From JBNKHG01 sp050290225 (GTDB lineage Bacteria; Pseudomonadota; Gammaproteobacteria; Pseudomonadales; Cellvibrionaceae): a stretch of 53,109 nucleotides of DNA. How positions within the stretch are numbered: the first letter of the stretch is position 1; each line of letters starts with the position of its first letter. Positions 11,401-19,651 of this stretch are shown one piece after another. The translations under genes were made by a program, and so were the position numbers. Under the pieces are notes generated by a model. It was not told the DNA's origin, did not search any database, and was given only the letters and a program-made list of their open reading frames with translations. The stretch spans positions 1 to 53,109 of the forward strand of contig JBNKHG010000006.1 in assembly GCA_050290225.1 (NCBI GenBank), in the 5' to 3' direction.

Positions 11401-11563
11401 ATTGAAGTCGAGGCTTGAGCGAAACTTTAAGGTCGATCAGAAAATCACAGTCAACGACATGATGAAGATCACGACAGTTTCGGAGTTAATAAATTTCGTC
11501 GGGCGTAAGCAGGCGCAAAATCTGGAAATGGCGCGAACTAATTTCTATTTGATTAAGCAGTAA
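8417..11563 (+). CDS. Terminal PKS module KS-AT(inactive)-ACP
   Basis: This 1048-residue protein starts 4 bp after the preceding PKS and has an N-terminal docking coiled coil (LLAKALVELKKSQARIRELE). KS is intact, with C216 in DTLCSSSL and the two histidines in EAHGTGTSLGDP and NFGHTEGAAG. The region where AT belongs (about 560-860) keeps the fold signature but not the chemistry. GHSxG has become GLGLG (L671 where Ser should be), the RGRLM arginine is gone, and HAFH is not recognisable. Post-AT linker LPTYPFQRRHHW follows, then an ACP with S990 in GYDSMMIME. There are no reductive domains, so the product would be the beta-ketoacyl thioester needed for tetronate closure. Malonate must reach this ACP from another AT or FabD in trans (inference). 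Confidence 0.94.
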   Translation: MEKSVTTDNRALLAKALVELKKSQARIRELEKAAQNGVQPVGEKEPVAVVGLACRFPGGADTPEKLWSLLREGCNTAIEVPESRWNIDDYYDPEPGKPGRMYTRRGYFIDDVAGFDREFFNIGPGEADAMDPQHRLLLETTWEALEYAGYDPQKLRGSNTGVFIGAMNADYSQHSIRAISQASMYTAITNGNGIGVGRLAHNFGFQGPALAVDTLCSSSLVSAHLAVRSLQNRECDLAVTGGINLLLTPSMFIVTCTANMLSADGLCKTFDDSADGYARGEGCGVLVLKRLEDARRDNDRVLAVIAGSAVNQDGPSSALPVPSGLAQEKVIRAALKDAAIDSDQVDYIEAHGTGTSLGDPLEVETLNKVFRHGNTTGAENNPLLIGSIKTNFGHTEGAAGIAGLLKIVLAMQAGEIPPHLNVKTLSRHIDWSRMGVKVATELNEWKNAERPLTAGVSAFGIGGTNAHMILQSAQEALPTLQPTASGDHLLTLSAKSDQALGDMVDDFINFLSYSEASLARICYTSNLSRTGFSTRLALIAGERTDLLQQLQALAGSPADRRPKTAVGRKISFMFTGYIGDTGLAAAQKLYRQREMFRQTFDAHSRIFSKHTGIGLGELLWEENWNRERTTDNPRYSVRTLRRIAHLLLEVAMADFWVALGVSPNAVTGLGLGEYAAACFSGVINVDVLVTLLPGLEKVAAEQAVHKDLRVVELQCDGRTAKSLLGDTTEAENSVNIIAIKSSSQIWLAGSETALRHLATKAEALKVDCRFLGVLPDTLIAPFTGADYFRELLSAKTFNRPNYRLISGTTGQLVQGEVSSADYWSRQMRNPIKLGKIVSTLAANDHNFVMQLGDNWIQAHPWASGSVPDWYWNKTDGDFTSLLATLWQGGTNINWKAFHKGTALQTLRLPTYPFQRRHHWLHYDTFGSEQAAGTDNNTQNATADSNEKNQSGEPELALDVLIRSLVASVKGMSHEDVKPEHNFQEHLGYDSMMIMELKSRLERNFKVDQKITVNDMMKITTVSELINFVGRKQAQNLEMARTNFYLIKQ

Positions 11564-11580
11564 AAACGGAATAAATCCTT

Positions 11581-12597
11581 ATGCAAAGTGTAAAAATCAT
11601 CGGCGTAGGTACTCACCTGCCGGGCCCGGCGATTGATAATCAAAAGATTCAGGAAAAATTTTCCGTGAATGCGGAGTGGATAGACCTGATTATCGGCAAC
11701 CGCTACCGCCATTTGGTTATGGACCTGGATAGCGGTGAGATTAACAGCAGTCTCGCCGATATTTGCGCCCTTGCGGCTTTCAACGCGCTGGACAGGGCAG
11801 ATGTGGATGCCGACGATATCGAGTTTGTGGTGATGGGTACCGCGACACCGGACAATTTAATGCCGGCGACAGTGAATCTTGTTTGCGAGAAGTTGGGTAT
11901 TAATCGCGTACCCACCTACCAGTTGCAATCGGGATGTGCCGGTGCCATGCAGGCGCTGGATGTCGGTACCCTGTTATTGCGCACAGAACAGTTCCGCACC
12001 GGCCTGGTGATCGGTGGTGATGTATGTGCAAAGTATATTGATATAGAGCGGGATTTCAGCGGTCTCCCTTCTTCGGAATTAGTTAACTACGCATTGTTCG
12101 GCGACGGCGCCGGTGCGGCGGTGCTGACAAACGAGGATGTGGGGGGGATGGAAGTTTTATATACGCTGAACCGTTGTGAGGGCCTTAACCGGGATCCGGG
12201 GCAGGAGTTGAATTGGCTGGGCTCCTGTATCGGGGAGGTCGAATCGGTGCAACCGCTGAAAGAAGAGTACAAAGCGATCGAGGAACATGTACCGGTGATG
12301 GCGCAGGAGACTTTAGAGGAAATTCTACAGAAAATGAACTGGGACCCGGCCCAGGTGGATTATTTTATGGCACCCCAGTTGGCGGGCAATATGACGGCAA
12401 AGATTATTGAGTCAATGTCTCTGCCTGTGGAACGAACGTTAAATTGCGTCGCTGATACGGGTAATAACGGCAATGGTTTACCGTTTCTGCAATTGGCTAT
12501 GTTGCAGGATGTGATTCGTCCCGGCCAGACAGCGCTCGGGGTGGCGATTGAATCTTCGAAGTGGATTAAAGGCGGCATCGCTTTGCGATGCCTTTAA
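11581..12597 (+). CDS. KASIII-like (FabH-like) tetronate-forming condensing enzyme
   Basis: This 338-residue thiolase-fold protein has the KASIII layout, with C119 in LQSGCAGAMQ and a glycine-rich GNNGNGLPF near 294-302 holding the Asn position. The usual HQAN motif reads PQLAGN (265-270), so the canonical His is absent. In tetronate pathways (AbyA1, RkD, Agg1 type) this enzyme joins glyceryl-ACP to the beta-ketoacyl chain and helps release the ring. Its place directly after a non-reducing terminal module and before the FkbH gene supports that role over fatty-acid initiation. It starts 17 bp after the last PKS gene, in an apparent operon. Confidence 0.9.
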   Translation: MQSVKIIGVGTHLPGPAIDNQKIQEKFSVNAEWIDLIIGNRYRHLVMDLDSGEINSSLADICALAAFNALDRADVDADDIEFVVMGTATPDNLMPATVNLVCEKLGINRVPTYQLQSGCAGAMQALDVGTLLLRTEQFRTGLVIGGDVCAKYIDIERDFSGLPSSELVNYALFGDGAGAAVLTNEDVGGMEVLYTLNRCEGLNRDPGQELNWLGSCIGEVESVQPLKEEYKAIEEHVPVMAQETLEEILQKMNWDPAQVDYFMAPQLAGNMTAKIIESMSLPVERTLNCVADTGNNGNGLPFLQLAMLQDVIRPGQTALGVAIESSKWIKGGIALRCL

Positions 12598-12618
12598 GTT
12601 GGAAGGATGTTGCGGAAT

Positions 12619-14541
12619 ATGGACGAAAAAAATCGTTTACGTCAGATAAAAGAGCTGCGGCAGGCAATAGGGGAGCCGGGGGTCAGTCTGTCTATTGCCG
12701 GGCACCTTGCACAGCTTGACAAAACCACCTCCCTGGCCAAAGCGGGTTACCTTTTACGCAAGCTTGGCACCGATGATTGGAACGCTGCCGGCGATGCCGA
12801 TTTTAAGCCGGTACGGTTGGGGATTATCAGTAATTTTGTCTGTGATGAAATTCAGCATTATCTTCGTACTTTGTGCCTGGCGGAAGCTATCTGTCCGGAG
12901 CTCTATGTTGCGGAGTACAACCAGTACATGTGGCAATTGCTGGACAATAACAGCGAACTTTATGGCTTTTCCCCGGATATCGCCCTTTGTCTTCTCGACG
13001 AGCACCTGTTTTTCGAACAGTTACCGGCGGACTGGATGGCGGTTGACTTTGAGAACTGCATTGAAGCGGTCCTCAATGGTCTGTTACAAGCGTTCAGTAG
13101 TTTTTTCAAAAACTCTTCAGCACTGTTGGTGGTAAATACCATTGCCTTGAGTGCTGTCAGTTACAATACGGCGGTGGACTATCGCTCCAAAATGAAATTG
13201 AGCCGCTTGATTCGGGAGTTTAATCAGCGCTTGTTAACGTTTATGGAGGATCACAAGACAGGTCTGGTTATCGACACGGATATTCTGCTACAAACGGCGG
13301 CAACAGGGCTGACCGATATCAAGATGTCCGCTTATGCGAAAATGCACTTTGCCGAACCTTTGTTGGCAGCGATAGCCCGGGAGATAAAGAAAATCGCCCG
13401 TTCTTCGCTGGGTAAAACCCGCAAATGTCTGGTGCTGGACTGCGACAATACCCTATGGGGTGGGGTGGTCGGCGATGCCGGGGTGGATGGAATCGTCCTC
13501 GGCGGCAGCCCCGAAGGGGAGGCCTATGGGCGTTTTCAGGCCGTTGTCCGGCAGTTGGGAAAGCAGGGCGTCATACTCACCCTGAACAGTAAAAACGACC
13601 GTGAAAATACCGATGCCGTATTTGACGGTCATCCCGATGCCGTATTAAAGCAAGCCGATTTTTCAGAACAATGCGTCAATTGGCTGCCCAAACACGAGAA
13701 TATTCATACCCTCTCCGAGCGCCTCAATATCGGCATCGATCATATGGTATTTGTCGATGACAGCGAATTCGAGTGCAATATGGTCAGGGAGTTTCTGCCG
13801 GATGTCACTGTATTGAAGTTGTCCGGCAACCCGGAAGAGTATGTCCAACAGGTACTGGAGCAGGGCTGGTTCAATACCCGGGAACTGACAGAGGAGGATT
13901 TTAGCCGCGGTGATAAATACCGGGCCGAATCCGAGCGCAAGCTGGCACAGTCAAAATATCAGAGCGTGGAAGAGTATTTGCACAGTCTGGAAATCAAAGT
14001 GGAATTATTTTTTGCCGATGAATTTTCTATTCCCCGTATCGCGCAGATTACCCAGCGCACCAATCAGTTTAATTTAACCACCGAGCGACTTGGCGAACAG
14101 CAGGTAGGTGACCTGAGCGATAGCGATAATTGGCTGGTCATCGGGTTTAAGGCGGAGGATAAGTTCGGCTGCAGCGGTATTGTGGGGGCGGTGTTGATAG
14201 AACAGGTCGATGATGAGCGGGGCTTGGTGAATTTCCATATTCGTAATTTTTTAATGAGCTGTCGGGTTTTTTCCCGGGGTATAGAAACCGCAGTCGTTGC
14301 CAAAATTGCTGAATTGGCCCGCCGGCAGTCAGTTGCCGATATTTACGGTTACTTTTCTCCATCGGCCAAGAACGGAAAGTATAAGGACTTTTACCTACAA
14401 CACGGTTTCGAAGAGACCGGTGAGAATAGTGATAAAGGAGTGTTTAGGTTGCACAGCAGCAGTGGCGATAAAATTTTGAAACTGGTGCCGTGGATCAATA
14501 TCAATAACCTGAGTGAAATTGAGGAGTCGTACTGTGCTTGA
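12619..14541 (+). CDS. FkbH-like glyceryl-ACP synthase (HAD superfamily)
   Basis: The protein combines an N-terminal SGNH-like region (about 1-250), a HAD phosphatase-type domain with the nucleophile motif LVLDCDNTLWGG (D274-x-D276), and a C-terminal GNAT-like part near 480-600. This is the FkbH arrangement. Family members load 1,3-bisphosphoglycerate onto an ACP, dephosphorylate it and supply the three-carbon unit for methoxymalonyl extender or tetronate rings. With a KASIII and an acyltransferase next to it and no methoxymalonyl dehydrogenase genes, tetronate formation is the better reading. The ATG at 12619 has GGAAGGA at a workable distance; the ATG at 12607 directly abuts that site and is less likely. 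Its last bases overlap the next gene. Confidence 0.93.
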   Translation: MDEKNRLRQIKELRQAIGEPGVSLSIAGHLAQLDKTTSLAKAGYLLRKLGTDDWNAAGDADFKPVRLGIISNFVCDEIQHYLRTLCLAEAICPELYVAEYNQYMWQLLDNNSELYGFSPDIALCLLDEHLFFEQLPADWMAVDFENCIEAVLNGLLQAFSSFFKNSSALLVVNTIALSAVSYNTAVDYRSKMKLSRLIREFNQRLLTFMEDHKTGLVIDTDILLQTAATGLTDIKMSAYAKMHFAEPLLAAIAREIKKIARSSLGKTRKCLVLDCDNTLWGGVVGDAGVDGIVLGGSPEGEAYGRFQAVVRQLGKQGVILTLNSKNDRENTDAVFDGHPDAVLKQADFSEQCVNWLPKHENIHTLSERLNIGIDHMVFVDDSEFECNMVREFLPDVTVLKLSGNPEEYVQQVLEQGWFNTRELTEEDFSRGDKYRAESERKLAQSKYQSVEEYLHSLEIKVELFFADEFSIPRIAQITQRTNQFNLTTERLGEQQVGDLSDSDNWLVIGFKAEDKFGCSGIVGAVLIEQVDDERGLVNFHIRNFLMSCRVFSRGIETAVVAKIAELARRQSVADIYGYFSPSAKNGKYKDFYLQHGFEETGENSDKGVFRLHSSSGDKILKLVPWININNLSEIEESYCA

Positions 14542-14758
14542 GTTGGACGAACTTTTGGAAATAATGGAGACCGTTATGGATACGGAAATTCCGCTCAGTG
14601 CTGAAATGGCTTTCGAATCTATTCCTGAGTGGGATTCGGTTAACGCCATGCGCCTGTTTACGCAATTAAACATGGAGAGTGAAAAAAATCTCTCGTTGAA
14701 GCACTTTTTGGAAGCAAAGACGATTAACGATGTTCATCAACTGTTATCGGCGGTATGA
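14534..14758 (+). CDS. Free-standing acyl carrier protein for glyceryl unit
   Basis: This 74-residue ACP has its phosphopantetheine Ser in EWDSVNAMRL. It starts at a GTG with GAGGAG upstream and overlaps the end of the FkbH gene by 8 bp, which implies translational coupling. In AbyA3/Agg3-type systems this carrier holds the glyceryl group made by the FkbH protein and presents it to the KASIII. The phosphopantetheinyl transferase at 24209 may activate it. A longer start at GTG 14513 is possible but lies further inside the FkbH gene and has no clear ribosome site. Confidence 0.9.
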   Translation: MLELDELLEIMETVMDTEIPLSAEMAFESIPEWDSVNAMRLFTQLNMESEKNLSLKHFLEAKTINDVHQLLSAV

Positions 14759-14764
14759 ACGGAC

Positions 14765-15529
14765 ATGGTGACACTCGTCAGTTTTCCAAAAAACCGCCGA
14801 CATACCTATTATTTTCTTTCCGAAGCGCGCAGTAATGCCCAGGTGTTTCTGACGACGGAAATAGATATGTCGGCTGTGCGTGACTTAAGGGAAAATTTTC
14901 GCCAACAGGGAGAAAGCCTTAGTTACATCACGTTTTTAATCAAGGTTATCTCCAGAACCATTAAAGACTATCCCTATGCCAATTCCTCTTTACATGCAGG
15001 GTGGTGGCCGAAATTGGCCCTGTATGAACAGGTAGTGGCGAAATTTACTTTGGATAAAACCGCCGCTGGCGAACGTCTGGTGGCGGCGGCGGCGATTGAA
15101 GACAGCGACAGACTTTCGGAGGTTGATATACAAAAAGCCATTGATATTTTCAAAGCCGCTGATTACGAGAATTCGGATCAGTTTGAAAAAATTCGAAAAT
15201 TAAACAATGTATCCAGGTTTCTGGGCAGGCTTCTCTACCGGCTTATTCTCTCTAATCCTGTCAGGCGCCAGGCGATTCAGGGCTCTTTCACCATCACTTC
15301 ATTGGGGCACAGGCCGATCAGGGCATTTTTCCCTATTAGCGCCAATACGCTCGCTTTTGGTGTCGGCGCTATGGAAGACAAGGTGGTCGTCGATGCTGGC
15401 AACCCTGTCGTCAAGCCTCTGATGCCAGTCAGTATGGCGTTTGATCACCGGGTAATCGACGGCGCTATGGCGGCGGATATTTTAAGTGAGATCAAAGCAG
15501 GACTGGAAAATTACCAAGTGGCGGCCTAG
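14765..15529 (+). CDS. 2-oxoacid dehydrogenase-type acyltransferase of tetronate tailoring
   Basis: This 254-residue protein corresponds to the catalytic (E2) domain of dihydrolipoamide acyltransferases without lipoyl or peripheral-subunit domains. The catalytic motif is FDHRVIDGA near residue 225. In abyssomicin and agglomerin pathways (AbyA4, Agg4) such stand-alone E2-like enzymes acetylate the hydroxymethyl of the new tetronate. The acetate is then eliminated by an alpha/beta hydrolase to leave an exocyclic methylene. The position 6 bp after the ACP gene and the presence of the hydrolase downstream fit this two-step scheme. Confidence 0.9.
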   Translation: MVTLVSFPKNRRHTYYFLSEARSNAQVFLTTEIDMSAVRDLRENFRQQGESLSYITFLIKVISRTIKDYPYANSSLHAGWWPKLALYEQVVAKFTLDKTAAGERLVAAAAIEDSDRLSEVDIQKAIDIFKAADYENSDQFEKIRKLNNVSRFLGRLLYRLILSNPVRRQAIQGSFTITSLGHRPIRAFFPISANTLAFGVGAMEDKVVVDAGNPVVKPLMPVSMAFDHRVIDGAMAADILSEIKAGLENYQVAA

Positions 15530-15569
15530 CGATAGTTAGGGCGGATTTATAAAGTAAAGGTACCCGATC

Positions 15570-16841
15570 ATGGAAAATACGGTTCAGACAAAAATTCAAA
15601 CAAAGGTGTGTGTTGTCGGAGGCGGACCCGGCGGCGCATTTTTGGGCTTATTGCTGGCCAGGGCCGGCATAGACGTTGTGCTTTTGGAAAAGGCCAATAA
15701 CTTCAGTCGCGATTTTCGCGGTGAATCACTTTCGCCGGACGCTCGCCAGCTGCTGGACGATAACGGCATGAAAAGCTTTATCCGCGAGCATGGATATCTG
15801 GAATCAAAGCGTCTGAATCTGTTTGAAAATGACGTGAGCCTGATGCGGTTTGACTTTGCCGATTTCGACTATGAAAACAGATATGTTATTGAATTTCCCC
15901 AACCGGTATTGTTAAAAGGTATAACCGATAAAGCCAAGGAATACGACAACTTTACTCTGATGATGGGAGCGTCCTTTAAAAAACTGTTGCAGGAGGACGG
16001 TAAAGTTGTCGGTATCGTGGCAACCGACGCTGATAGAAATGACATCACGATCAACGCCAATCTGGTCGTGGCCGCCGACGGACGCTATTCCAAGATGCGC
16101 AAAATGGCGGGCTTGCAGGCGGATATCCGCAAAGTTGAGCGCGATGTGATCTGGTTGAAGTTGCCGCGACCCAAAGGCTGGGCGGAGGAGGTCAGAATCA
16201 AGCTCAAAAGCAACCGCCATCTTATTATTCTGCCTACCTATCCCGATCATTTACGTATTGGCTGCAATATACCGGTTGGCGGGTATAAGACGTTCCGCAA
16301 CAAAGGGATTGGAAACCTGCAGGAATTTATCATTGATTTGGAGCCGGAACTGACTGAGGTGGTTAGGGATAATCTCACTGATTGGAAGGATATCGCCCTG
16401 TTGGATATCTTTACCGCCCGAGTCCCCCAGTGGTCCATCGACGGCATGACGCTGCTCGGCGACTCCGCACACACCATTACGCCGGTAATGGGGCAGGGCA
16501 TAAAACACGCGATTTTTGACGCCAAGAAACTTTTTGAGGTTGTTCAGGAGTGCCTGGCTGCCAACCCCAACGCGGTAATCCTGAGCAAGCAACTGGAAGG
16601 CTACCAGGCCGAACGCCAGGCGCAGACAGACTTTATTTTGCGGGTTCAGGAACGACAGGAAAAGGTGTTTAATTTTTCCAGTAAAGTAAAGACATTAATG
16701 CGCCGTACCCTCTATCGCCTGATGAACAGTTTGCATAGCATTAAACGCAGTGTTATTCAGCGTATTTATTTTACCGGTTACGCATCTTCCGCTTCTCTAT
16801 CGGCCGGCAATACCACCAACGCCGGATACGAGGGGAAATAA
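15570..16841 (+). CDS. FAD-dependent oxidoreductase (class A monooxygenase fold)
   Basis: The 423-residue protein shows the three flavin signatures of p-hydroxybenzoate-hydroxylase-type enzymes: the dinucleotide fold VVGGGPGG at about 15-22, the DG motif VAADGRYSK, and the GD motif LLGDSAHTITPVMGQG. I see no tryptophan-halogenase WxWxIP motif. Possible roles are hydroxylation or epoxidation of the polyketide, or ring formation as in the flavin-containing cyclase PyrE3 of a spirotetronate pathway; the sequence does not decide between them. The C-terminal 60 residues are basic and contain a weakly hydrophobic stretch that might sit on the membrane. It lies between the acyltransferase and hydrolase genes. 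Confidence 0.85.
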   Translation: MENTVQTKIQTKVCVVGGGPGGAFLGLLLARAGIDVVLLEKANNFSRDFRGESLSPDARQLLDDNGMKSFIREHGYLESKRLNLFENDVSLMRFDFADFDYENRYVIEFPQPVLLKGITDKAKEYDNFTLMMGASFKKLLQEDGKVVGIVATDADRNDITINANLVVAADGRYSKMRKMAGLQADIRKVERDVIWLKLPRPKGWAEEVRIKLKSNRHLIILPTYPDHLRIGCNIPVGGYKTFRNKGIGNLQEFIIDLEPELTEVVRDNLTDWKDIALLDIFTARVPQWSIDGMTLLGDSAHTITPVMGQGIKHAIFDAKKLFEVVQECLAANPNAVILSKQLEGYQAERQAQTDFILRVQERQEKVFNFSSKVKTLMRRTLYRLMNSLHSIKRSVIQRIYFTGYASSASLSAGNTTNAGYEGK

Positions 16842-16845
16842 CACA

Positions 16846-17958
16846 GTGGATTTTCTGGAGGAACTTCGGGAACTTGTGATACTTCACGCATGTGCACAGA
16901 ACATGAATCTTGCCGCTTGCCGAAATGTACTGGATAGAATAGTGCGTCTTGAACCGGATGGCAGGGGAAGTTGGGCGTTTGAGTGGCGGCAAGAGGGCCT
17001 CAGCTTTTTGCGGAAACAGCGTCCGCTCGATGCATACCAGTATTTCAATCTGGCCCGATTTCCCTACCCCTTCACACCGCAGATGGAAACGGCGCACCAG
17101 GAATGTTTATCCGCTTTTAATACCTGGGTAAATGACATTGGAATCCATTGTCAGCGTCAGGTGGTGGAGTACCAGGGACATAGCATTCCCTTTTACTTCT
17201 CTCCGTTCAAGAAAGATGCACCGTTGCTGTTGGTGATGGGGGGGATAGTGTCCCTAAAAGAGCAGTGGAGTGGTTTCATTCTGGCGGGGAAAAAACTGGG
17301 GATGTCAGTGCTTGTGGCAGAAATGCCGGGGGTAGGTGAAAACCCCATGATTTATGACGACAGCGCTTACGGTTATCTTTCCGCCTTGATCGATAAGGTG
17401 GCGGCGCAGGCCCAGGTGGAGCATACCCATGCTGTGATGATGAGTTTCAGCGGCAATCTGGCATTGAGGCAGGCGGTTCAGGACAAACGTATAAAAGCAA
17501 TAACCACAGTGGGAGCGCCTGTACAGCGCTTTTTCACCGATGATTCCTGGTGGCGGGCGGTGCCTGAAACGACTAAAAATACCCTTGCCAGGCTCTGCCG
17601 ATGCGATGATAAAGCTCTGTTTGACTATATAGCACGTTTTGCCATTGCAGACAGTGAACTGAAACACCTGAACACCCCCGTTTATTATATTCGCAGCCGC
17701 CGAGATGAAATTATTCCCGAGGCTGAAGTTGCACTGCTGTCTCGCTGTATCAAGCGGCTGCATATCACCGAATATGATGATGTCCATGGTTCACCCAATT
17801 ATATGATGGAGATGCAAAAGCTGGTGCCGCTGACCGTTTTAAGGGAATCGGGTACCAATCGGGTGGCTGCAATTCTGTTGCGCTGCCTGTTGGGGCTGAA
17901 TCAACTGCGCAGAGTGCTGCGGAGAGTGTTGCGGAGAGAGGCCCGTTATGAACAGTAG
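16846..17958 (+). CDS. Alpha/beta hydrolase, likely acetate-eliminating tetronate enzyme
   Basis: The GTG start has AGGGGAAA 7 bases upstream; an earlier in-frame start would overlap the flavoprotein gene by 90 bp. The 370-residue protein has a helical N-terminal cap (1-110) and an alpha/beta hydrolase core. S202 lies in MSFSGN, a variant nucleophile elbow in which both flanking glycines are changed. A plausible Asp is in SRRDEIIP and the His in DVHGSPN. The FrsA-like architecture matches AbyA5/Agg5, which remove acetate from the acetylated tetronate to give the exocyclic alkene. The C-terminus is strongly basic (RRVLRRVLRREARYEQ). It overlaps the thioesterase start by 11 bp. Confidence 0.83.
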   Translation: MDFLEELRELVILHACAQNMNLAACRNVLDRIVRLEPDGRGSWAFEWRQEGLSFLRKQRPLDAYQYFNLARFPYPFTPQMETAHQECLSAFNTWVNDIGIHCQRQVVEYQGHSIPFYFSPFKKDAPLLLVMGGIVSLKEQWSGFILAGKKLGMSVLVAEMPGVGENPMIYDDSAYGYLSALIDKVAAQAQVEHTHAVMMSFSGNLALRQAVQDKRIKAITTVGAPVQRFFTDDSWWRAVPETTKNTLARLCRCDDKALFDYIARFAIADSELKHLNTPVYYIRSRRDEIIPEAEVALLSRCIKRLHITEYDDVHGSPNYMMEMQKLVPLTVLRESGTNRVAAILLRCLLGLNQLRRVLRRVLRREARYEQ

Positions 17959-18709
17959 TGCCCGAACAACTCTATTGCATCAATGGATGCCGCGGCTGGG
18001 AGGGCGGCCTCAGGCCCGGATTCGCCTGTATTGTTTCGCCCACGCCGGCGGCGGGGCATCGGTGTACTATGCCTGGAATAATTTATTACCCGATTGGGTG
18101 GAGCTTTGTCCGATACAACTGCCCGGGCGGGAAGAAAGGCTCGACGAGCCCTGTGTGGCAAGTATGAGTGAGTTGGTTGACGTCCTGGCGCCACTGATTT
18201 TTGAATCACTGGACCGGCCGTTTTGTCTCTATGGGCATAGCATGGGAGCCTGTCTGGGTTTTGAAGTTGCAAAACGAATGAAGATTGACGGCGGCAAAGA
18301 AGCGCTACATCTTTTTGTCGGCGCTCATCGAAGCCCCGATCATCCCTATCCCCACCCCTCAGTAAACGGTGTGTCGGAAGCGGAATTATTACGGGTATTG
18401 TCGCGCTTCAATGGGCTTCCCCAGGCGGTTCTGGATAATGCAGAATTAATGGAAGTCCTGTTTCCCATCCTGCGTGCCGATCTGTTGGTGTGCGAGTCCT
18501 ATCGCTATCGCGCGGATTCCACCCTGCAGGCGCCGATCACCGTGTTTAATGGTCGTTTCGATAGAAATATAATAGACACTGACCTGAACGGCTGGAAGCA
18601 GCAGACCGATGGTGTATGCAATATTGTCCCCCTCAATGGCGATCATTTCTTTTTGAAGACACACAGTGATGTGGTACTGAAAACGATTCTTCAGGCTATT
18701 GACGCCTGA
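17948..18709 (+). CDS. Type II thioesterase
   Basis: This 253-residue stand-alone thioesterase has S98 in YGHSMGACLG and the catalytic His in NGDHFFL near the C-terminus. The N-terminal signature LYCFAHAGGGASVY is typical of editing thioesterases that clear misprimed or decarboxylated acyl groups from carrier proteins. Since the KASIII pathway releases the chain, no TE domain is needed on the last PKS, and none is present there. Editing is therefore the likely role. Its start overlaps the preceding hydrolase gene, so the two are probably coupled. Confidence 0.92.
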   Translation: MNSSARTTLLHQWMPRLGGRPQARIRLYCFAHAGGGASVYYAWNNLLPDWVELCPIQLPGREERLDEPCVASMSELVDVLAPLIFESLDRPFCLYGHSMGACLGFEVAKRMKIDGGKEALHLFVGAHRSPDHPYPHPSVNGVSEAELLRVLSRFNGLPQAVLDNAELMEVLFPILRADLLVCESYRYRADSTLQAPITVFNGRFDRNIIDTDLNGWKQQTDGVCNIVPLNGDHFFLKTHSDVVLKTILQAIDA

Positions 18710-18738
18710 ATACAGACCTATTTACCGGAGCACTCTCT

Positions 18739-19176
18739 ATGGTTCGCGAAGTTAAAACAGAAATCACGATCAAGGCGCCCAAGGAAAAAATCTGGAGCGA
18801 ATTAACCGATTTTACCGCCTATCCCTCCTGGAATCCCTTTGTCATATCCATTGACGGTGAGCCTAAAGTGGGTAACACCCTGTCGGTTACTGTTGATATC
18901 CCCGACAGCGGCAACATGAGTTTCAAACCCCGGGTTATCGATGTGCAGGCTAACAAGCGCTTTGCCTGGCTGGGTAAACTTCTGGTTAAAGGGGTTTTCG
19001 ATGGCGAGCATATATTTGAACTGGAGGAAGTTTCGCCCTCGGAGTGCCTGTTGGTACACAGGGAGAAGTTCTCAGGTTTGTTGGTGTCTATGATGTGGAA
19101 AAAACTTGACGACAATTCCCGTCGCGGTTACGTCAAGATGAATGAAGCACTGAAAGTCCGTTGCGAAGCGGGGTAA
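18739..19176 (+). CDS. SRPBCC-family (START-like) protein
   Basis: This 145-residue protein begins with the characteristic VKTEITIKAPKEKIWSELTD followed by the YPSWNPF loop, placing it in the SRPBCC superfamily with a hydrophobic ligand cavity. Members act as polyketide cyclases, aromatases or lipid-binding proteins. Within the locus it could bind or cyclise the tetronate chain, or act as a binding protein for self-protection; neither is shown by sequence. It has a good ribosome site (CCGGAG) and its stop overlaps the next start (TAATG). Confidence 0.85.
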   Translation: MVREVKTEITIKAPKEKIWSELTDFTAYPSWNPFVISIDGEPKVGNTLSVTVDIPDSGNMSFKPRVIDVQANKRFAWLGKLLVKGVFDGEHIFELEEVSPSECLLVHREKFSGLLVSMMWKKLDDNSRRGYVKMNEALKVRCEAG

Positions 19177-19601
19177 TGATGACTGAACCATTGGGTACCT
19201 ATAACAACACCTGTGAAGAGCCAACAAACCAGATTGCCGCCAGCCACTGGTTGCGTGCATTTATATCCGCGCTGGTGATAACGTTATTGTGGGCGGGTTG
19301 GGCTATTTATATCAATTATGAGCACGGTTTCGAGGCGCGCGCCCATGCTGCGATCGCCCAGGGCAGTGTGTCATTCAGCGTGGCTTTTTTTATGTCGCTG
19401 CTACTGGAATATTTTCGCGGATTTTTCACTAGGCTTCATTTGCGAATTCTCGTTCCGGTGATTGCAACCATGTCAATTGTGATTGTACTTACCGCTATTG
19501 CCCATCTGTTGATGAAAACGCCGGAAATTATCAACACCATGGCGTTTCCCTCGGTTATGGGCACGGTTTACTGCACTATTTATTGTTTGAAAAATCGTTA
19601 G
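19176..19601 (+). CDS. Small integral membrane protein of unknown function
   Basis: I do not recognise the family. The 141-residue protein has about four hydrophobic segments (near 32-50, 68-85, 97-117 and 124-138) and no obvious catalytic motif. It overlaps the SRPBCC gene by one base and sits 50 bp before the RND transporter, so it is probably co-expressed with the export genes. The start used is the first ATG of the doublet at 19176/19179; a longer start would extend into the SRPBCC gene. Confidence 0.75.
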   Translation: MMTEPLGTYNNTCEEPTNQIAASHWLRAFISALVITLLWAGWAIYINYEHGFEARAHAAIAQGSVSFSVAFFMSLLLEYFRGFFTRLHLRILVPVIATMSIVIVLTAIAHLLMKTPEIINTMAFPSVMGTVYCTIYCLKNR

Positions 19602-19651
19602 TCCTCGCAAATAGCAATGGTTTTTCAAGGGTTTTTTAGGATTAAAGAAAC

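Noticed and set aside
14765..15529. Part of a pyruvate or oxoglutarate dehydrogenase complex
   Set aside because: There is no lipoyl or E1/E3-binding domain, and the gene sits inside the tetronate gene set.
15570..16841. Flavin-dependent halogenase
   Set aside because: The tryptophan-halogenase WxWxIP motif and the lysine context are not seen; the motifs fit class A monooxygenases.
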